A DNA stretch of 64,000 nucleotides from Streptomyces sp. CB01881 (GCF_002953255.1 NZ_CP026498.1:6222904-6286903); one strand, 5' to 3'. Positions 15,806 through 24,498 are shown, counted from the stretch's first letter. Numbers and translations are program-made. Notes: generated by a model not told the origin, from the letters alone.

Positions 15806-17041
15806 GTGGCGTACGACATCGACGTGCTGGTGGTGGGCGGGGGAATCGTCGGGCTGTCCACGGCGTACGCGCTGACCCGGGAGCGACCGGGGCTGCGGCT
15901 GGCCGTGCTGGAGAAGGAGGCCGGCTTCGCGGCGCACCAGACCGGCCGCAACAGCGGGGTCATCCACAGCGGCGTCTACTACCGGCCGGGCTCGCTCAAG
16001 GCCCGGTACGCCGTCGCGGGCGCCGCCGAGATGGTTGGGTTCTGCCGCACCCACGACATCCCGCACGAGGTGACCGGCAAGCTGATCGTGGCGACCGGCC
16101 CGGCCGAACTGCCACGGCTGCGGGCGCTGGCCGAGCGCGGCCGGGAGAACGGCATCCCCGTCACCGAGCTGGACCGCGCCGGGATCGCCCGGTACGAGCC
16201 GCAGGTCACCGGCATCGCCGGGCTGCACGTCGGAACCACCGGGATCTGCGACTTCCCCGCCGTGGCCGGCACCTACGCCCGGCTGGCCCGCGAGGCCGGG
16301 GCGGAGCTGCGGACCGGGACGGAGCTGCGGGCGGTCGCCCGCCGGGCCGACGGGGTGACGGTGCAGACCTCCGCCGGGGAGCTGCGCTGCCAGGTCCTGG
16401 TGAACTGCGCGGGCCTGCACAGCGACCGGATCGCCCGGCTGGCCGGCGACGACCCCGGCGTGCGGATCGTGCCGTTCCGCGGCGAGTACTACGAACTGGC
16501 CAAGGACCGCCGGGAGCTGGTCCGCGGCCTGGTCTACCCGGTGCCCGACCCGGCGTTCCCCTTCCTCGGCGTGCACCTGACCCGGGGCATCCACGGCGAC
16601 GTGCACGTCGGCCCGAACGCGGTGCCCGCACTGGCCCGCGAGGGCTACGACTGGCGCACCGTGCGCCCCCGCGACCTGGCCGGGACGCTCGCCTTCCCCG
16701 GCACCTGGCAGATCGCCCGCCGGCACTGGCGGTACGAGCTCGGCGAGCTGCACCGTTCGCTCTCCAAGCGGGCGTTCACCACCGCCGTCCGGCGCCTGCT
16801 GCCCGCCGTCACGGCCGAGGACCTGGTGCCGGCCACCGCCGGGGTGCGGGCCCAGGCGGTCGGCCGGGACGGCTCGCTGCTGGACGACTTCGCCTTCGCC
16901 GGGTTCGACCCGGAGGACCCGCGCTCCACCCGCCGCCTGGTGCACGTGCTGAACGCGCCCTCCCCCGCGGCCACCGCCTCGCTCCCGATCGGCCGCGAGG
17001 TGGCCCGCCGGGCGCTGGCCGCGCTGGAGGCGGGCGGGTGA
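15806..17041 (+). CDS. lhgO: L-2-hydroxyglutarate oxidase (LhgO-like FAD enzyme)
   Basis: 411 aa from GTG (VAYDIDVLVVGGG), preceded by GAGGAG. FAD-binding VVGGGIVG at residues 9-16, and the DAO-family signature TGRNSGVIHSGVYY near 45-60 is characteristic of L-2-hydroxyglutarate oxidases. It oxidises L-2-hydroxyglutarate back to 2-oxoglutarate and passes electrons to the quinone pool, removing a by-product of central metabolism. The full family length (about 400 aa) is present with no broken motif. The gene follows rsr by 75 bp and may be co-transcribed; no functional link to it is implied. Confidence 0.92.
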   Translation: MAYDIDVLVVGGGIVGLSTAYALTRERPGLRLAVLEKEAGFAAHQTGRNSGVIHSGVYYRPGSLKARYAVAGAAEMVGFCRTHDIPHEVTGKLIVATGPAELPRLRALAERGRENGIPVTELDRAGIARYEPQVTGIAGLHVGTTGICDFPAVAGTYARLAREAGAELRTGTELRAVARRADGVTVQTSAGELRCQVLVNCAGLHSDRIARLAGDDPGVRIVPFRGEYYELAKDRRELVRGLVYPVPDPAFPFLGVHLTRGIHGDVHVGPNAVPALAREGYDWRTVRPRDLAGTLAFPGTWQIARRHWRYELGELHRSLSKRAFTTAVRRLLPAVTAEDLVPATAGVRAQAVGRDGSLLDDFAFAGFDPEDPRSTRRLVHVLNAPSPAATASLPIGREVARRALAALEAGG

Positions 17042-17171
17042 CCGCACCCGGCGCCCCGGCGCACGTGCGGTGCGCCCGGCACGTGCGCTGCGCCGGGAAC
17101 GCGCGGTGCGCCGGGTGCGTCGCGTGCGTCACAGGCCCTGCGGCCCGTGCGCGGCGGCCCCGTAGACTCGG

Positions 17172-18008
17172 GTGATTGTGACTGCCACCGCCCCGATCCC
17201 CCAGCAATCGCCGTCCGCCCGGCTCTCCGCCGCGCCGGCCGGCTACCCCGCGCCGATGTACCCGCACCGGGCCACCGAGGCCCAGCACAGCGAGCGGCGC
17301 ATCCGCAGCTTCCAGCCGCGCCGGGGCCGGATGACCAACGCCCAGGCGGGCGCGCTGGACCGGGGCTGGGAGAAGTACGGCATCGCGATCGACGGCAGCC
17401 CGCTGGACCTGCGCGAGCTCTTCGGCGACCTCCCGGTCACCCTGGAGATCGGCTTCGGCATGGGCGAGACCACCGCCGCGATGGCCGCCGCCGACCCGGC
17501 GACCGGCATCCTCGCGGCCGACGTCCACACCCCCGGCCACGGCAACCTGCTCGGCATGCTGGAGCGCGACGGCTCGAAGAACGTCCGGCTCGCCGCCGGC
17601 GACGCCGTGATCCTGCTGCGCGACATGCTCCCCAACGCCTCGCTGGCCGGCCTGCGGGTCTACTTCGCCGACCCGTGGCCCAAGCCCAAGCACCACAAGC
17701 GCCGGCTGGTCCAGCCGTCCTTCCTGGAGCTGGTGCTGCCCCGGCTGGCCCCCGGTGCCCTGGTGCACTGCGCCACCGACTGGGAGCCGTACGCCGAGCA
17801 GATGCTGGAGGTGCTCTCCGCCTCGCCCGAGCTGGAGAACCTGCACCCCGAGGGTGACGGAACCGGCTGGCTGGAGCCCGCCGACCACCCGGACGGCAGC
17901 ATCCCCGGCTACGCACCGCGGCCGGACTGGCGGCCGGTCACCAAGTTCGAACGGGCCGGCATCGCCAAGGGCCACGTGGTGCACGACCTGCTGTTCCGCC
18001 GCCGCTGA
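17172..18008 (+). CDS. trmB: tRNA (guanine-N7-)-methyltransferase
   Basis: About 278 aa (276 if the second GTG at 17178 is used). SAM-binding motif EIGFGMGETT (near 96-105), then the TrmB signature DPWPKPKHHKRR (near 172-183) and late motif TKFERAG. Methylates G46 of tRNA. The N-terminal 45 residues are a Pro/Ala-rich extension common in actinobacteria. No ribosome site is visible; instead TAGACT (17163-17168) lies 3-9 bp before the two GTG codons, as in leaderless mRNAs. Confidence 0.95.
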   Translation: MIVTATAPIPQQSPSARLSAAPAGYPAPMYPHRATEAQHSERRIRSFQPRRGRMTNAQAGALDRGWEKYGIAIDGSPLDLRELFGDLPVTLEIGFGMGETTAAMAAADPATGILAADVHTPGHGNLLGMLERDGSKNVRLAAGDAVILLRDMLPNASLAGLRVYFADPWPKPKHHKRRLVQPSFLELVLPRLAPGALVHCATDWEPYAEQMLEVLSASPELENLHPEGDGTGWLEPADHPDGSIPGYAPRPDWRPVTKFERAGIAKGHVVHDLLFRRR

Positions 18009-18134
18009 GCCGCCGCCGGGCGTTCGACCCGGTGGCCCCGCGGAGCCCGTACGGCCCGGACCGGCCCGGCCCGGGCGGGGGGATTCGTCCCGAGTCCTCC
18101 CGTGGGGCCGGTGCCTTGGCCTACCCTGTGCCGG

Positions 18135-19436
18135 GTGAGCAGCCCGTCCGGCGGCGGCTTCCGGACCACCGTCCGGGCCACCGCCGACGACCGAGAGGTG
18201 CCCACGCGCACCGCCGGCACCCGCACCATCCCGGGGCCCCGGAGGCGCCGGGCCCACCGGATCGTGCCCTGGACGCCGCCCGTCCCCCCGCCGTCCGTCC
18301 CCGTGCCGTCCGCGGCCGTGCCGCCCCGGCCGCCGCGCCCCGCCCGCCCGGTCGCGCTCTCCTCCGTCACCGCGACCGCCGTCCTGACCCTGGCCGGCTG
18401 CGGCGTCCTGATCCTCCACCTGGTCCGCCGCCAGACCGGCACCACCGGGCTGCTGGTCGGCCTCGGCCTCGCGATGGTCCCGCTGCCCTTCGTGCTCGGC
18501 GGCCTCGCCTGGCTCAACCAGACCGCCCGGGTGCCGCTGCGGCACACCGTGTTCTGCCTCGGCTGGGGCGCCTTCGCGGCGACCACCGTCGCCATCCTCG
18601 CCAACGGCTGGACCAGCACCTACCTGACCGCCCACCAGGGCGGACTCGGCGAGATGCTGGGCGCCGACCTGGTCACCCCGGTGATCGAGGAGAGCGCCAA
18701 GGGCGCCGCGCTGCTCGTCCTGCTGCTCCCGCTCGGCCAGCGGTTCCGATGTCGCGGCCACCGCACCGACCGCCCCTGCGCGACCGTCCTGCACCGGCTC
18801 CCCGGCCCCCGGCCGCCCCGCCCGTACGGCCGGCGGCCCGCCCTGCCGCACGCCCGCGGACGGCTGCGCCCCTACCTGCGCCCGCTGCCGTACCTGCGCC
18901 CGTACCCGCTGACGCACGACCGCCCGCGCGCCCGCGCGCGGCCGCGCACGCTGGCCGCCGGCGTGGTCCTCGGCGGGATCACCGCCTGCGGGTTCGCCTT
19001 CACCGAGAACGCGCTCTACCTGGGGCGCGCCTTCACCGACGACCAGCAGCAGCGGCTGGACAGCATCGGCCTCGGGGCGGCGCCCAGCCTGCGGGACTTC
19101 GACAGCACCGTGCAGACCTTCGTCCTGCGCGGCCTGCTCTCCCCCTTCGCGCACCCGCTCTTCACCGCGCTGACCGGGCTGGGCCTGGCCGTCACCCTCA
19201 CCACCGGCCGCCGCTGGCTGGCCCGGCTGGCCGCCCCCGCCGGGCTGCTCCTCTCGATGGCCCTGCACGGCACCTGGAACGCCGCCGCCGACCTCGGCAC
19301 CCACGGCTTCCTGCTGGTCTACGCCGTCCTGATGGTGCCCTGCTTCGCCGCCCTGGTCTGCTTCGCCGCCTGGGCCAGGGCCCGCACCGCACGCCACGGA
19401 ACCCGCCGGACGAAGGCACCGGAGCGGGCCCGCTGA
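18135..19436 (+). CDS. prsW: PrsW-family intramembrane metalloprotease
   Basis: 433 aa. After a Pro/Arg-rich cytosolic N-terminus (about 75 residues) come some eight membrane segments. Protease family motifs are intact: PVIEESAKG (near 178-186), FTENALYL (near 290-297), HPLFTALTG and HGTWN. PrsW proteins cleave membrane-bound anti-sigma factors in Bacillus; the substrate here is unknown, but the membrane-tethered sigma factor earlier in the window is a speculative candidate. Between the EE motif and the next membrane segment is an unusual Arg/Pro-rich cytosolic loop of about 65 residues. GTG start with TACCCT 7 bp upstream and no Shine-Dalgarno sequence suggests a leaderless transcript. Confidence 0.9.
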   Translation: MSSPSGGGFRTTVRATADDREVPTRTAGTRTIPGPRRRRAHRIVPWTPPVPPPSVPVPSAAVPPRPPRPARPVALSSVTATAVLTLAGCGVLILHLVRRQTGTTGLLVGLGLAMVPLPFVLGGLAWLNQTARVPLRHTVFCLGWGAFAATTVAILANGWTSTYLTAHQGGLGEMLGADLVTPVIEESAKGAALLVLLLPLGQRFRCRGHRTDRPCATVLHRLPGPRPPRPYGRRPALPHARGRLRPYLRPLPYLRPYPLTHDRPRARARPRTLAAGVVLGGITACGFAFTENALYLGRAFTDDQQQRLDSIGLGAAPSLRDFDSTVQTFVLRGLLSPFAHPLFTALTGLGLAVTLTTGRRWLARLAAPAGLLLSMALHGTWNAAADLGTHGFLLVYAVLMVPCFAALVCFAAWARARTARHGTRRTKAPERAR

Positions 19437-19486
19437 GGAACGGATTTCCCATCCGCGCGACTTCCCCGTATTGTTGGGTTCACCGA

Positions 19487-19560
19487 CGCGGGGTGGAGCA
19501 GCTCGGTAGCTCGCTGGGCTCATAACCCAGAGGTCGCAGGTTCAAATCCTGTCCCCGCTA
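19487..19560 (+). tRNA. Initiator tRNA-Met (CAT)
   Basis: 74 nt, anticodon CAT in the loop of CTGGGCTCATAACCCAG. The GC pairs at the base of the anticodon stem and the unpaired first base (C opposite T) mark it as initiator tRNA. T-loop TTCAAAT. CCA is not encoded. Followed 10 bp later by a strong terminator. Confidence 0.97.
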
Positions 19561-19570
19561 CTCAGTAGCA

Positions 19571-19606
19571 CGAAAGGCCCGGAGGACTCGTCCTCCGGGC
19601 CTTTCG
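19571..19606. terminator. Strong hairpin terminator after tRNA-Met
   Basis: Perfect 16-bp stem: CGAAAGGCCCGGAGGA, loop CTCG, and its complement ending in CTTTCG. Ends the tRNA transcript. Confidence 0.85.
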
Positions 19607-19637
19607 CATGTGCGGGTCCGTTCTGCGAAATAATCCG

Positions 19638-19667
19638 TTGCCCTCCTTCGGGGGAGCTGCCTACAGT
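19638..19667 (+). promoter_or_regulatory. Promoter driving the micro-ORF leader
   Basis: TTGCCC (19638-19643), 18-bp spacer, TACAGT (19662-19667). Transcription would start near 19675, only a few bases before the Shine-Dalgarno sequence of the micro-ORF. Confidence 0.65.
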
Positions 19668-19696
19668 GGCGGCACACTGAAAGGAGGTGATCCTGG

Positions 19697-19735
19697 TTGA
19701 GTACCGTCAGGATGTGTGAGGTGGCTGCTCGCTAG
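19697..19735 (+). CDS. 12-codon micro-ORF with full-length Shine-Dalgarno match
   Basis: TTG start, 12 codons (MSTVRMCEVAAR), TAG stop. It is preceded by AAAGGAGGTGATCC (19680-19693), a complete match to the 16S 3' tail, unusually strong for any gene. An overlapping GTG frame (MILVEYRQDV) starts inside that sequence, and an internal ATG (MCEVAAR) is also possible. Position between a good promoter and a structured region ending in a terminator-like hairpin suggests a leader peptide; the single Cys recalls cysteine-sensing leader peptides of Streptomyces, but nothing downstream is a sulfur gene. Function unknown. Confidence 0.45.
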   Translation: MSTVRMCEVAAR

Positions 19736-19946
19736 AGCCGCCCCTGCCTGCGCAGGGCGAGGTCCTAGGCCTCCGGCAGGCGAAATCCCAAGCAGTCACC
19801 CGGCCCGTGGGCTCACCGGAACATCCCCGGTGCCTCGGCGCCCGGCCCCTCACAGGGCCGGCGCGGAGGAGCAGCCCACGGGCCGTCTGCGTTCCGGCCG
19901 CGCTCCGACGGGGGCGGCCGGGGCGTTCCGGGGGCCCGGAGACGGC
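19736..19946 (+). other. GC-rich structured leader RNA of unknown family
   Basis: 211 bp between the micro-ORF stop and a very strong hairpin. Several local helices can be drawn, for example CCGTGGGCT/AGCCCACGG (19806 to 19881 area) enclosing CACCGG/CCGGTG. I do not recognise a riboswitch or known ncRNA family. No protein gene is supported. Confidence 0.45.
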
Positions 19947-19999
19947 AGCGCCCGTCTTCAAACTCCCGCCAGGCAGGCGGGAGTTTGAAGACGGGCGCT
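19947..19999. terminator. Perfect 24-bp hairpin, terminator or regulatory stem
   Basis: Left arm 19947-19970 and right arm 19976-19999 are perfect complements; the core is CTTCAAACTCCCGCC against GGCGGGAGTTTGAAG, loop AGGCA. No T-run follows on the plus strand. It lies 52 bp before the start of a gene read in the same direction, so it would separate the leader from that gene unless bypassed. It is the longest perfect inverted repeat I noticed in the window. Confidence 0.7.
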
Positions 20000-20050
20000 A
20001 GGCTCGGCCCGGATTCCGGAGCGGAGCCGGACGGGCACAGGGGGTAGGCG

Positions 20051-21190
20051 ATGGCGAGGACGACCCGTCGGGCGGGGGGCGCGGCCGGACGTGCGGCGCA
20101 GCGGGCTGCGGCCGGAGTGCTGCCCGGGGTGGGGGTGCTCGGGCTGCTGCTCTTCTCGCTGGGCCGCGAGCACGCCTGGCAGGCGCTGGGCGGCGGCCTG
20201 GTGGTGGCCGGGGCGTCGGTGGTGCTGGGCGGTGCGCTGGGGTTCCTGTTCGGGGTGCCCCGGGTGCGCGGCGGGGCCGGCCCGAACGGTGAGCCGCACG
20301 GCTCGTACGCTCCGAACACCAATCTGGAGCAGGTCTCGGACTGGCTGACCAAGGTGCTGCTGGGCGTCGGGCTGACCCAGCTCGGCTCGCTCGGCGAGCG
20401 CCTGCACCGGCTCGGTACCGCGCTGGCGCCCGCGCTGGGCGGCGACGAGGGCGCGGTGCCGTTCGCGGTCGCGCTCGTCCTCTACTTCCTGGTGTCCGGC
20501 TTCCTGGCCGGGTGGCTGGTGACCCGGCTGACGCTGCCGCAGGTGCTCTCCGACGCGGACCAGGCGCTGGACCTCTTCCTGGCCGGCCAGGACCGCGACC
20601 GCAAGGGCGACAAGGTGGGCGCGGACGACTTCCGGGTACGGGCGATGCAGCACCTGGGGCTGCTGGGCAACAGCGCGGAGCGGCCCGAGCAGCTGGCCGG
20701 CCAGCTGCCGCCGAGCGCGGCGGCCGGTCCGGAGGGCGTGGTGGCCGAGGTCCGCTCGACGGCGCGGCGCTCGGCGCTCACCGCGGAGCAGGTGCGCGAG
20801 CTGTTCGCGGACGGTTCCGAGGGCCGGCGGATCCAGGCGCTGGCGCTGATGCAGGGTGACCCGTCGCTGGCCGACCTGTCCAGCCTGCTGGACGCGATCG
20901 AGCAGCCGCGCTCGGGCTTCGAGCAGTACCACGCGCTGCTGGCCGCCCGCGGCCTGCTCTCCCGCCTGCCGGCTGCCGAGGCGCAGCGGCTGCGCGAGGC
21001 GGTGGCCGGGCGGCTGATGGCGCCGGACGGCATCCCGTACGGCTCGGACCGGAGCTGGCTGGCGGAGAAGATACTGTCCCGGCTGGAGGCGCCGGCCGCA
21101 CCTTCGCAGGTCGCCCCTGCGCAGGTCGTCCTCCCGCAGCAGGCCGGACCGGCCGGCGAGGCGCAGCCGCAACCGCAGCCGCCCGCCTAG
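20051..21190 (+). CDS. Membrane protein with NTNLEQVSDWLTK-type domain and helical C-terminus
   Basis: 379 aa, ATG after GGGGGTAGGCG. Two N-terminal membrane helices (about 22-40 and 46-67), the segment FLFGVPR, then NTNLEQVSDWLTKVLLGVG (about 91-109), another membrane helix (about 137-158), and a soluble C-terminal half with HEAT-like helical repeats (about 255-345) and a Gln/Pro tail. The NTNLEQ-SDWLTK motif recurs in uncharacterised bacterial membrane proteins; I cannot assign a reaction. The upstream leader with micro-ORF and hairpin suggests conditional expression. Confidence 0.75.
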   Translation: MARTTRRAGGAAGRAAQRAAAGVLPGVGVLGLLLFSLGREHAWQALGGGLVVAGASVVLGGALGFLFGVPRVRGGAGPNGEPHGSYAPNTNLEQVSDWLTKVLLGVGLTQLGSLGERLHRLGTALAPALGGDEGAVPFAVALVLYFLVSGFLAGWLVTRLTLPQVLSDADQALDLFLAGQDRDRKGDKVGADDFRVRAMQHLGLLGNSAERPEQLAGQLPPSAAAGPEGVVAEVRSTARRSALTAEQVRELFADGSEGRRIQALALMQGDPSLADLSSLLDAIEQPRSGFEQYHALLAARGLLSRLPAAEAQRLREAVAGRLMAPDGIPYGSDRSWLAEKILSRLEAPAAPSQVAPAQVVLPQQAGPAGEAQPQPQPPA

Positions 21191-21273
21191 ACCCGCCCGG
21201 CTCGCGACCGCCGGCCCGCGACCGGCGCGGCCCGCGACCCCGGCCTCGGAGCCGCCGGACCGGCGGGCGACCG

Positions 21274-22020
21274 TCAACCGGCGGCGGCCCGGCGGCGGCG
21301 GTCGGCGGCCCGGAGGACCAGGACGCGCCCCGGACGCCCCGCGCCACCGGCCGGCAGGCGGCGGACCTCGCTGGCGATCCGGCGCTCGCCGAGGGCGTGC
21401 CGCAGCCCGTCGAGGTGGGGGCAGTGGCGGCCGGCGCCGTCGCACAGGGGGTGGACCCGGACCTCGCCGTCGGGGTCGGTCACCCGGACCAGCTCGGCCA
21501 GCGCGGCCACCTGCCGGTCGGGACCGAACAGCTCGGGGTAGGCGAAGATCAGGTACCCGCTGAGGGTGAGCGCGAAGGTGCCGTCGGCGAACGGCAGCCG
21601 GGGCAGTGCGGCGGCCACGTACTGCTGCGGGTGGGCGGCGGTGTCGGCGGCGAACAGCCGGCGGGCCCGGTCCCAGCTGCGCAGGTAGCGGTCGTACGGG
21701 TGGAAGTGGGGCGCGGGGTACAGCTCGGGGCGGGCGTGCAGCGCGGCGGCCATCGACGCCCGGGCGGCCAGTGCGCCGGCCTCGACCTCGGGGACGGGCC
21801 GCGCGTACGCCGGGTCGGCGGCGATCACGTGGCAGCCCAGTTCGCGTGCCTCGGCGGCCAGGCCGGCCGCTCCGCCGGGGCAGTCGAGCAGCGGCCCGGG
21901 GAGGGCGGCGAGCTGGGCGCGGGTCAGCCCGAAGAGGCCGCAGTACTCGTCCAGCGGGCGGGAGGTGACGAGGACTCCGGCGGCCGGCCCCGGCTCGGTG
22001 CGGTTGGTGCGGGCGGTCAT
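21274..22020 (-). CDS. SAM-dependent methyltransferase-like protein
   Basis: 248 aa. A Rossmann-like start LLDCPGGAAGLAAEARELG (about 44-62) followed by VIAADPAY resembles motif I/II of class I methyltransferases, and LPFADGTFALTLSGYLIFAY (about 139-158) resembles motif IV. The glycine-rich loop is DCPGG rather than the usual DxGxG, so SAM binding is likely but catalysis uncertain. Substrate unknown. It is convergent with the preceding membrane-protein gene (83 bp apart) and preceded by the terminator of the next gene. Confidence 0.7.
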   Translation of the reverse strand: MTARTNRTEPGPAAGVLVTSRPLDEYCGLFGLTRAQLAALPGPLLDCPGGAAGLAAEARELGCHVIAADPAYARPVPEVEAGALAARASMAAALHARPELYPAPHFHPYDRYLRSWDRARRLFAADTAAHPQQYVAAALPRLPFADGTFALTLSGYLIFAYPELFGPDRQVAALAELVRVTDPDGEVRVHPLCDGAGRHCPHLDGLRHALGERRIASEVRRLPAGGAGRPGRVLVLRAADRRRRAAAG

Positions 22021-22039
22021 CCGGCCATGCGAACACGGG

Positions 22040-22084
22040 CCGGCCCCGCCCGCATCCGGAGCGTCCGGGCGCGGGCGGGGCCGG
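22040..22084 (-). terminator. Hairpin terminator downstream of the sensor-domain gene
   Basis: CCGGCCCCGCCCGC (22040-22053) and its perfect complement (22071-22084), 14-bp stem with a 17-nt loop, 33 bp after the stop of the leftward gene at 22117. Confidence 0.6.
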
Positions 22085-22116
22085 TGGAGCGGTCAGCGGG
22101 TCGGCGGGTCAGCGGG

Positions 22117-22827
22117 TCAGCGGCCGAGCAGGCCCCGGACGGCGAGGCGGTTGACGTTGGTCAGGCCGCGCAGCAGCTGCGGGGCGAGGAAGACGAGGAG
22201 CGTCCCGATCAGCGACACCCCGGCGATCTGCCACGGCGACTGGATGTAGTAGACGTGCTCGACCCCCTTGTCCCAGTAGTCGAACACCCGGTAACCCGGC
22301 CAGTCGGTGTAGGTCCGGAAGCTCCAGTGGTAGGCGGGGTAGAACGCGAGCACCCAGCCGACCAGCGTGAAGACCAGCGACAGCGAGAAGCTCAGCACCG
22401 CCCAGGGGAACATCAGCACCTGGTACAGCGCGGCCTTCCAGCCGGCCACGTCCGTCAGCCGCGCGGTGACGGCGCCCCAGGCCCCGGGCCGCACCGCCCG
22501 CACCGGCTCCGGGCCCGGCACGTCCAGCGCCAGCATCCCGCGGGCCCGGGCCCGCTCCAGCCGGCCGAAGCCGCGGGCGCCGCTGGTCAGTCCGGCCAGC
22601 ACCGGCAGGCCGAGGACGGTGACGAAGGTGGCGAGGCCGAGAGAGAACAGCGTGACGGAGAAGACGAAGCCGGCGATGGCGACCGGGAACCCGCTGAGCA
22701 CGAAGCCCAGCTCCCGGTAGTAGTAGGAGGAGAACGGCGCCCGCCAGGCGTAGGGCGGCTCCTCGGTGCGGCGGGCGCCGTCGTGGCGGTCGTACTCGCT
22801 GCGCAGTGCGTGCTCGCTGGTCGTCAT
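22117..22827 (-). CDS. Stand-alone 'putative sensor' membrane domain protein
   Basis: 236 aa from the second Met (MTTSEHALRSEYD), GAGG about 8 nt upstream. Four membrane segments in two pairs (about 45-85 and 130-170, then 205-225) and the landmarks YRELGFVLSGFPVAIAGF and FPWAVLSFSLSLVFTLVGW match the sensor domain usually fused to actinobacterial histidine kinases. Here no kinase domain follows and no two-component gene is adjacent, so it is a free-standing domain that may sense or scaffold at the membrane. Confidence 0.75.
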   Translation of the reverse strand: MTTSEHALRSEYDRHDGARRTEEPPYAWRAPFSSYYYRELGFVLSGFPVAIAGFVFSVTLFSLGLATFVTVLGLPVLAGLTSGARGFGRLERARARGMLALDVPGPEPVRAVRPGAWGAVTARLTDVAGWKAALYQVLMFPWAVLSFSLSLVFTLVGWVLAFYPAYHWSFRTYTDWPGYRVFDYWDKGVEHVYYIQSPWQIAGVSLIGTLLVFLAPQLLRGLTNVNRLAVRGLLGR

Positions 22828-22886
22828 AGCCGGGCCTCGGTCCTCGGGTCTGTGGCGGTGCCGTTCGGGCTGATGGGTTAACCCTG

Positions 22887-23513
22887 TCAAGGAAGCGGCC
22901 TGCCGGACATCCGGCTCCCCGCCGGAGCGGGGGTGGGGTTAACCCCCCGTCCGGGCGGCCACTCGTCCTGGAGCAGGGAGTACTGGAAGGAGTCGTGCCA
23001 GGCGCCCCGCAGGTGCACGTCGTGCCGCACCCGGCCCTCCAGCCGGAAACCGGCCCGGGTGAGCACCCGGGCCGAGGCGTCGTGGTCCACGTCCACCCGG
23101 GCGGCCAGCCGGTGCAGGCCGAGCGGCCCGAACGCGAAGTCGCAGAGCAGCGAGGTGATCTCGCCCGCGTAGCCGTTGCCCCAGGTGTCGGCGCGCAGCG
23201 CGTAGCCCAGGAGGGCGGAGCGGTGGCCGCCGAGGGTGAGGGCGGCGTTGCCGATCGGGGTGGCGTCGGCGGGGTCGTCGGCGTCGGTGCGCCGGGTGAC
23301 GGCCAGTCGGTAGACCGTCCGCTCGTCCTGGAGCGCCTCCTCCAGGTACTGCTCGACCTGGTCGGCGCAGTCCTCGCGGTCGCGCGGCTCGAAGGGCAGG
23401 TAGCGGGTGGCCTCCGGGTCGCCGAAGATCGCGTGCAGGGCATCGACGTCGCCCGGCGTGTGGTGGAACTCGCGGATGGCCAGGCGGGGGCCGGTGAGTC
23501 GGACGGGGACCAT
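22887..23513 (-). CDS. GNAT-family N-acetyltransferase (RimJ/RimL type)
   Basis: 208 aa starting MVPVRLTGPRLAIREF. The acetyl-CoA-binding region is recognisable (LGYALRADTWGNGYAGEI, near 105-122) with the following GLHRLAARVDVDHDASARVLTRAGF, the signature of RimJ/RimL-like enzymes that acetylate N-termini or small amines. Cytoplasmic; substrate unknown. Its start faces the start of the next gene 42 bp away, so the two share a short divergent promoter region. Confidence 0.9.
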   Translation of the reverse strand: MVPVRLTGPRLAIREFHHTPGDVDALHAIFGDPEATRYLPFEPRDREDCADQVEQYLEEALQDERTVYRLAVTRRTDADDPADATPIGNAALTLGGHRSALLGYALRADTWGNGYAGEITSLLCDFAFGPLGLHRLAARVDVDHDASARVLTRAGFRLEGRVRHDVHLRGAWHDSFQYSLLQDEWPPGRGVNPTPAPAGSRMSGRPLP

Positions 23514-23555
23514 GTCTGCCGACCCTACCCGCGCTTTCCGATTACCGTACGTCAC

Positions 23556-24428
23556 ATGGAAGAAGATGACCTGCGGCTCGCCCCGCGCACCAAGGCCGCC
23601 GACCTGCTCGCCTGGGCGGAGGCCGAGGGCCGCGCGCCGGTGGCCGAATCCGCGGTGCGGGCGGTGCTGGCGCTGCTGGAGCTGGGCGAGAGCAGGATGC
23701 ACGACGGCTGGCCGGAGCTGACCTCGAACGCCGTGGAGCAGCTGCTGTACGAGCGGCTCCACCTGTACGTCCAGCCCGCGCCCGAGCAGGACCCGCTGGC
23801 GTACGGCGAGGCGGTGCGGCTGTTGGTCGACCACCAGCGCGCGGCGAAGCGGCTCAACGCCAAGCGGCAGGAGAGGCTGCACGCGGAGGCCGAGTGGCAG
23901 GGCGAGGTGGCCGCCGGGCTGCTGCGCCGGGCCGACCTGGTGACCTGGCCCCGGCTCTACGCGGTGCTGCTGTGCGCGCACGACGTCGACCTCGCCGACA
24001 AGGCGGCGGTGCGGGAGTGGCTGACGGCGTTCCGGGAGCTGGCCGAGGAGGACCGGCGGGCCGCCTTCGAGGCGCTGGCGGCGGCCGGCTGGCTGGACGA
24101 GGCGGACGAGGAGGGCTGGGGCGCGGCCCGGGTGCTCTCGGTCGGGATGGCCACGGACGGCGCCCGGCGGCTGCTGGAGCAGGGTCTGATGCGGCGCAGC
24201 TACCGCAACCTGGCGGAGCTGACGGCGCTGGGCCGCCCGATGCCGGACGAGCTGGCGGGGGACTTCGGGGCGTTCGAGGAGGCGGCGGTCGAGGCGGCGC
24301 TGGACCTCTTCGGCGAGTGGACGGTGCCGGGGCTGCCGCGGCTGCTGGTGGCGGAGTTCCCGGACCTCGCGCCGGAGCCCGGCCAGGAGGAGATCGACGC
24401 GTACCTCGCGCAGCTGCCGGGGGAGTGA
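23556..24428 (+). CDS. Hypothetical helical protein
   Basis: 290 aa, not recognised. Predominantly helical, Ala/Leu/Glu/Arg-rich, no signal peptide or membrane segment; acidic C-terminus. Codon use is typical of the neighbourhood. No Shine-Dalgarno sequence; TACCGT (23543-23548) lies 7 bp before the ATG, pointing to a leaderless mRNA. Divergent from the acetyltransferase gene and convergent with the M23 peptidase gene. Confidence 0.8.
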   Translation: MEEDDLRLAPRTKAADLLAWAEAEGRAPVAESAVRAVLALLELGESRMHDGWPELTSNAVEQLLYERLHLYVQPAPEQDPLAYGEAVRLLVDHQRAAKRLNAKRQERLHAEAEWQGEVAAGLLRRADLVTWPRLYAVLLCAHDVDLADKAAVREWLTAFRELAEEDRRAAFEALAAAGWLDEADEEGWGAARVLSVGMATDGARRLLEQGLMRRSYRNLAELTALGRPMPDELAGDFGAFEEAAVEAALDLFGEWTVPGLPRLLVAEFPDLAPEPGQEEIDAYLAQLPGE

Positions 24429-24498
24429 GCGCGGGGGCGCGGGGGCGCGGGCCTCGTCCGGTCCGTGCCGCCGGGTCGTGCCCTTGAGCGGGACACAC

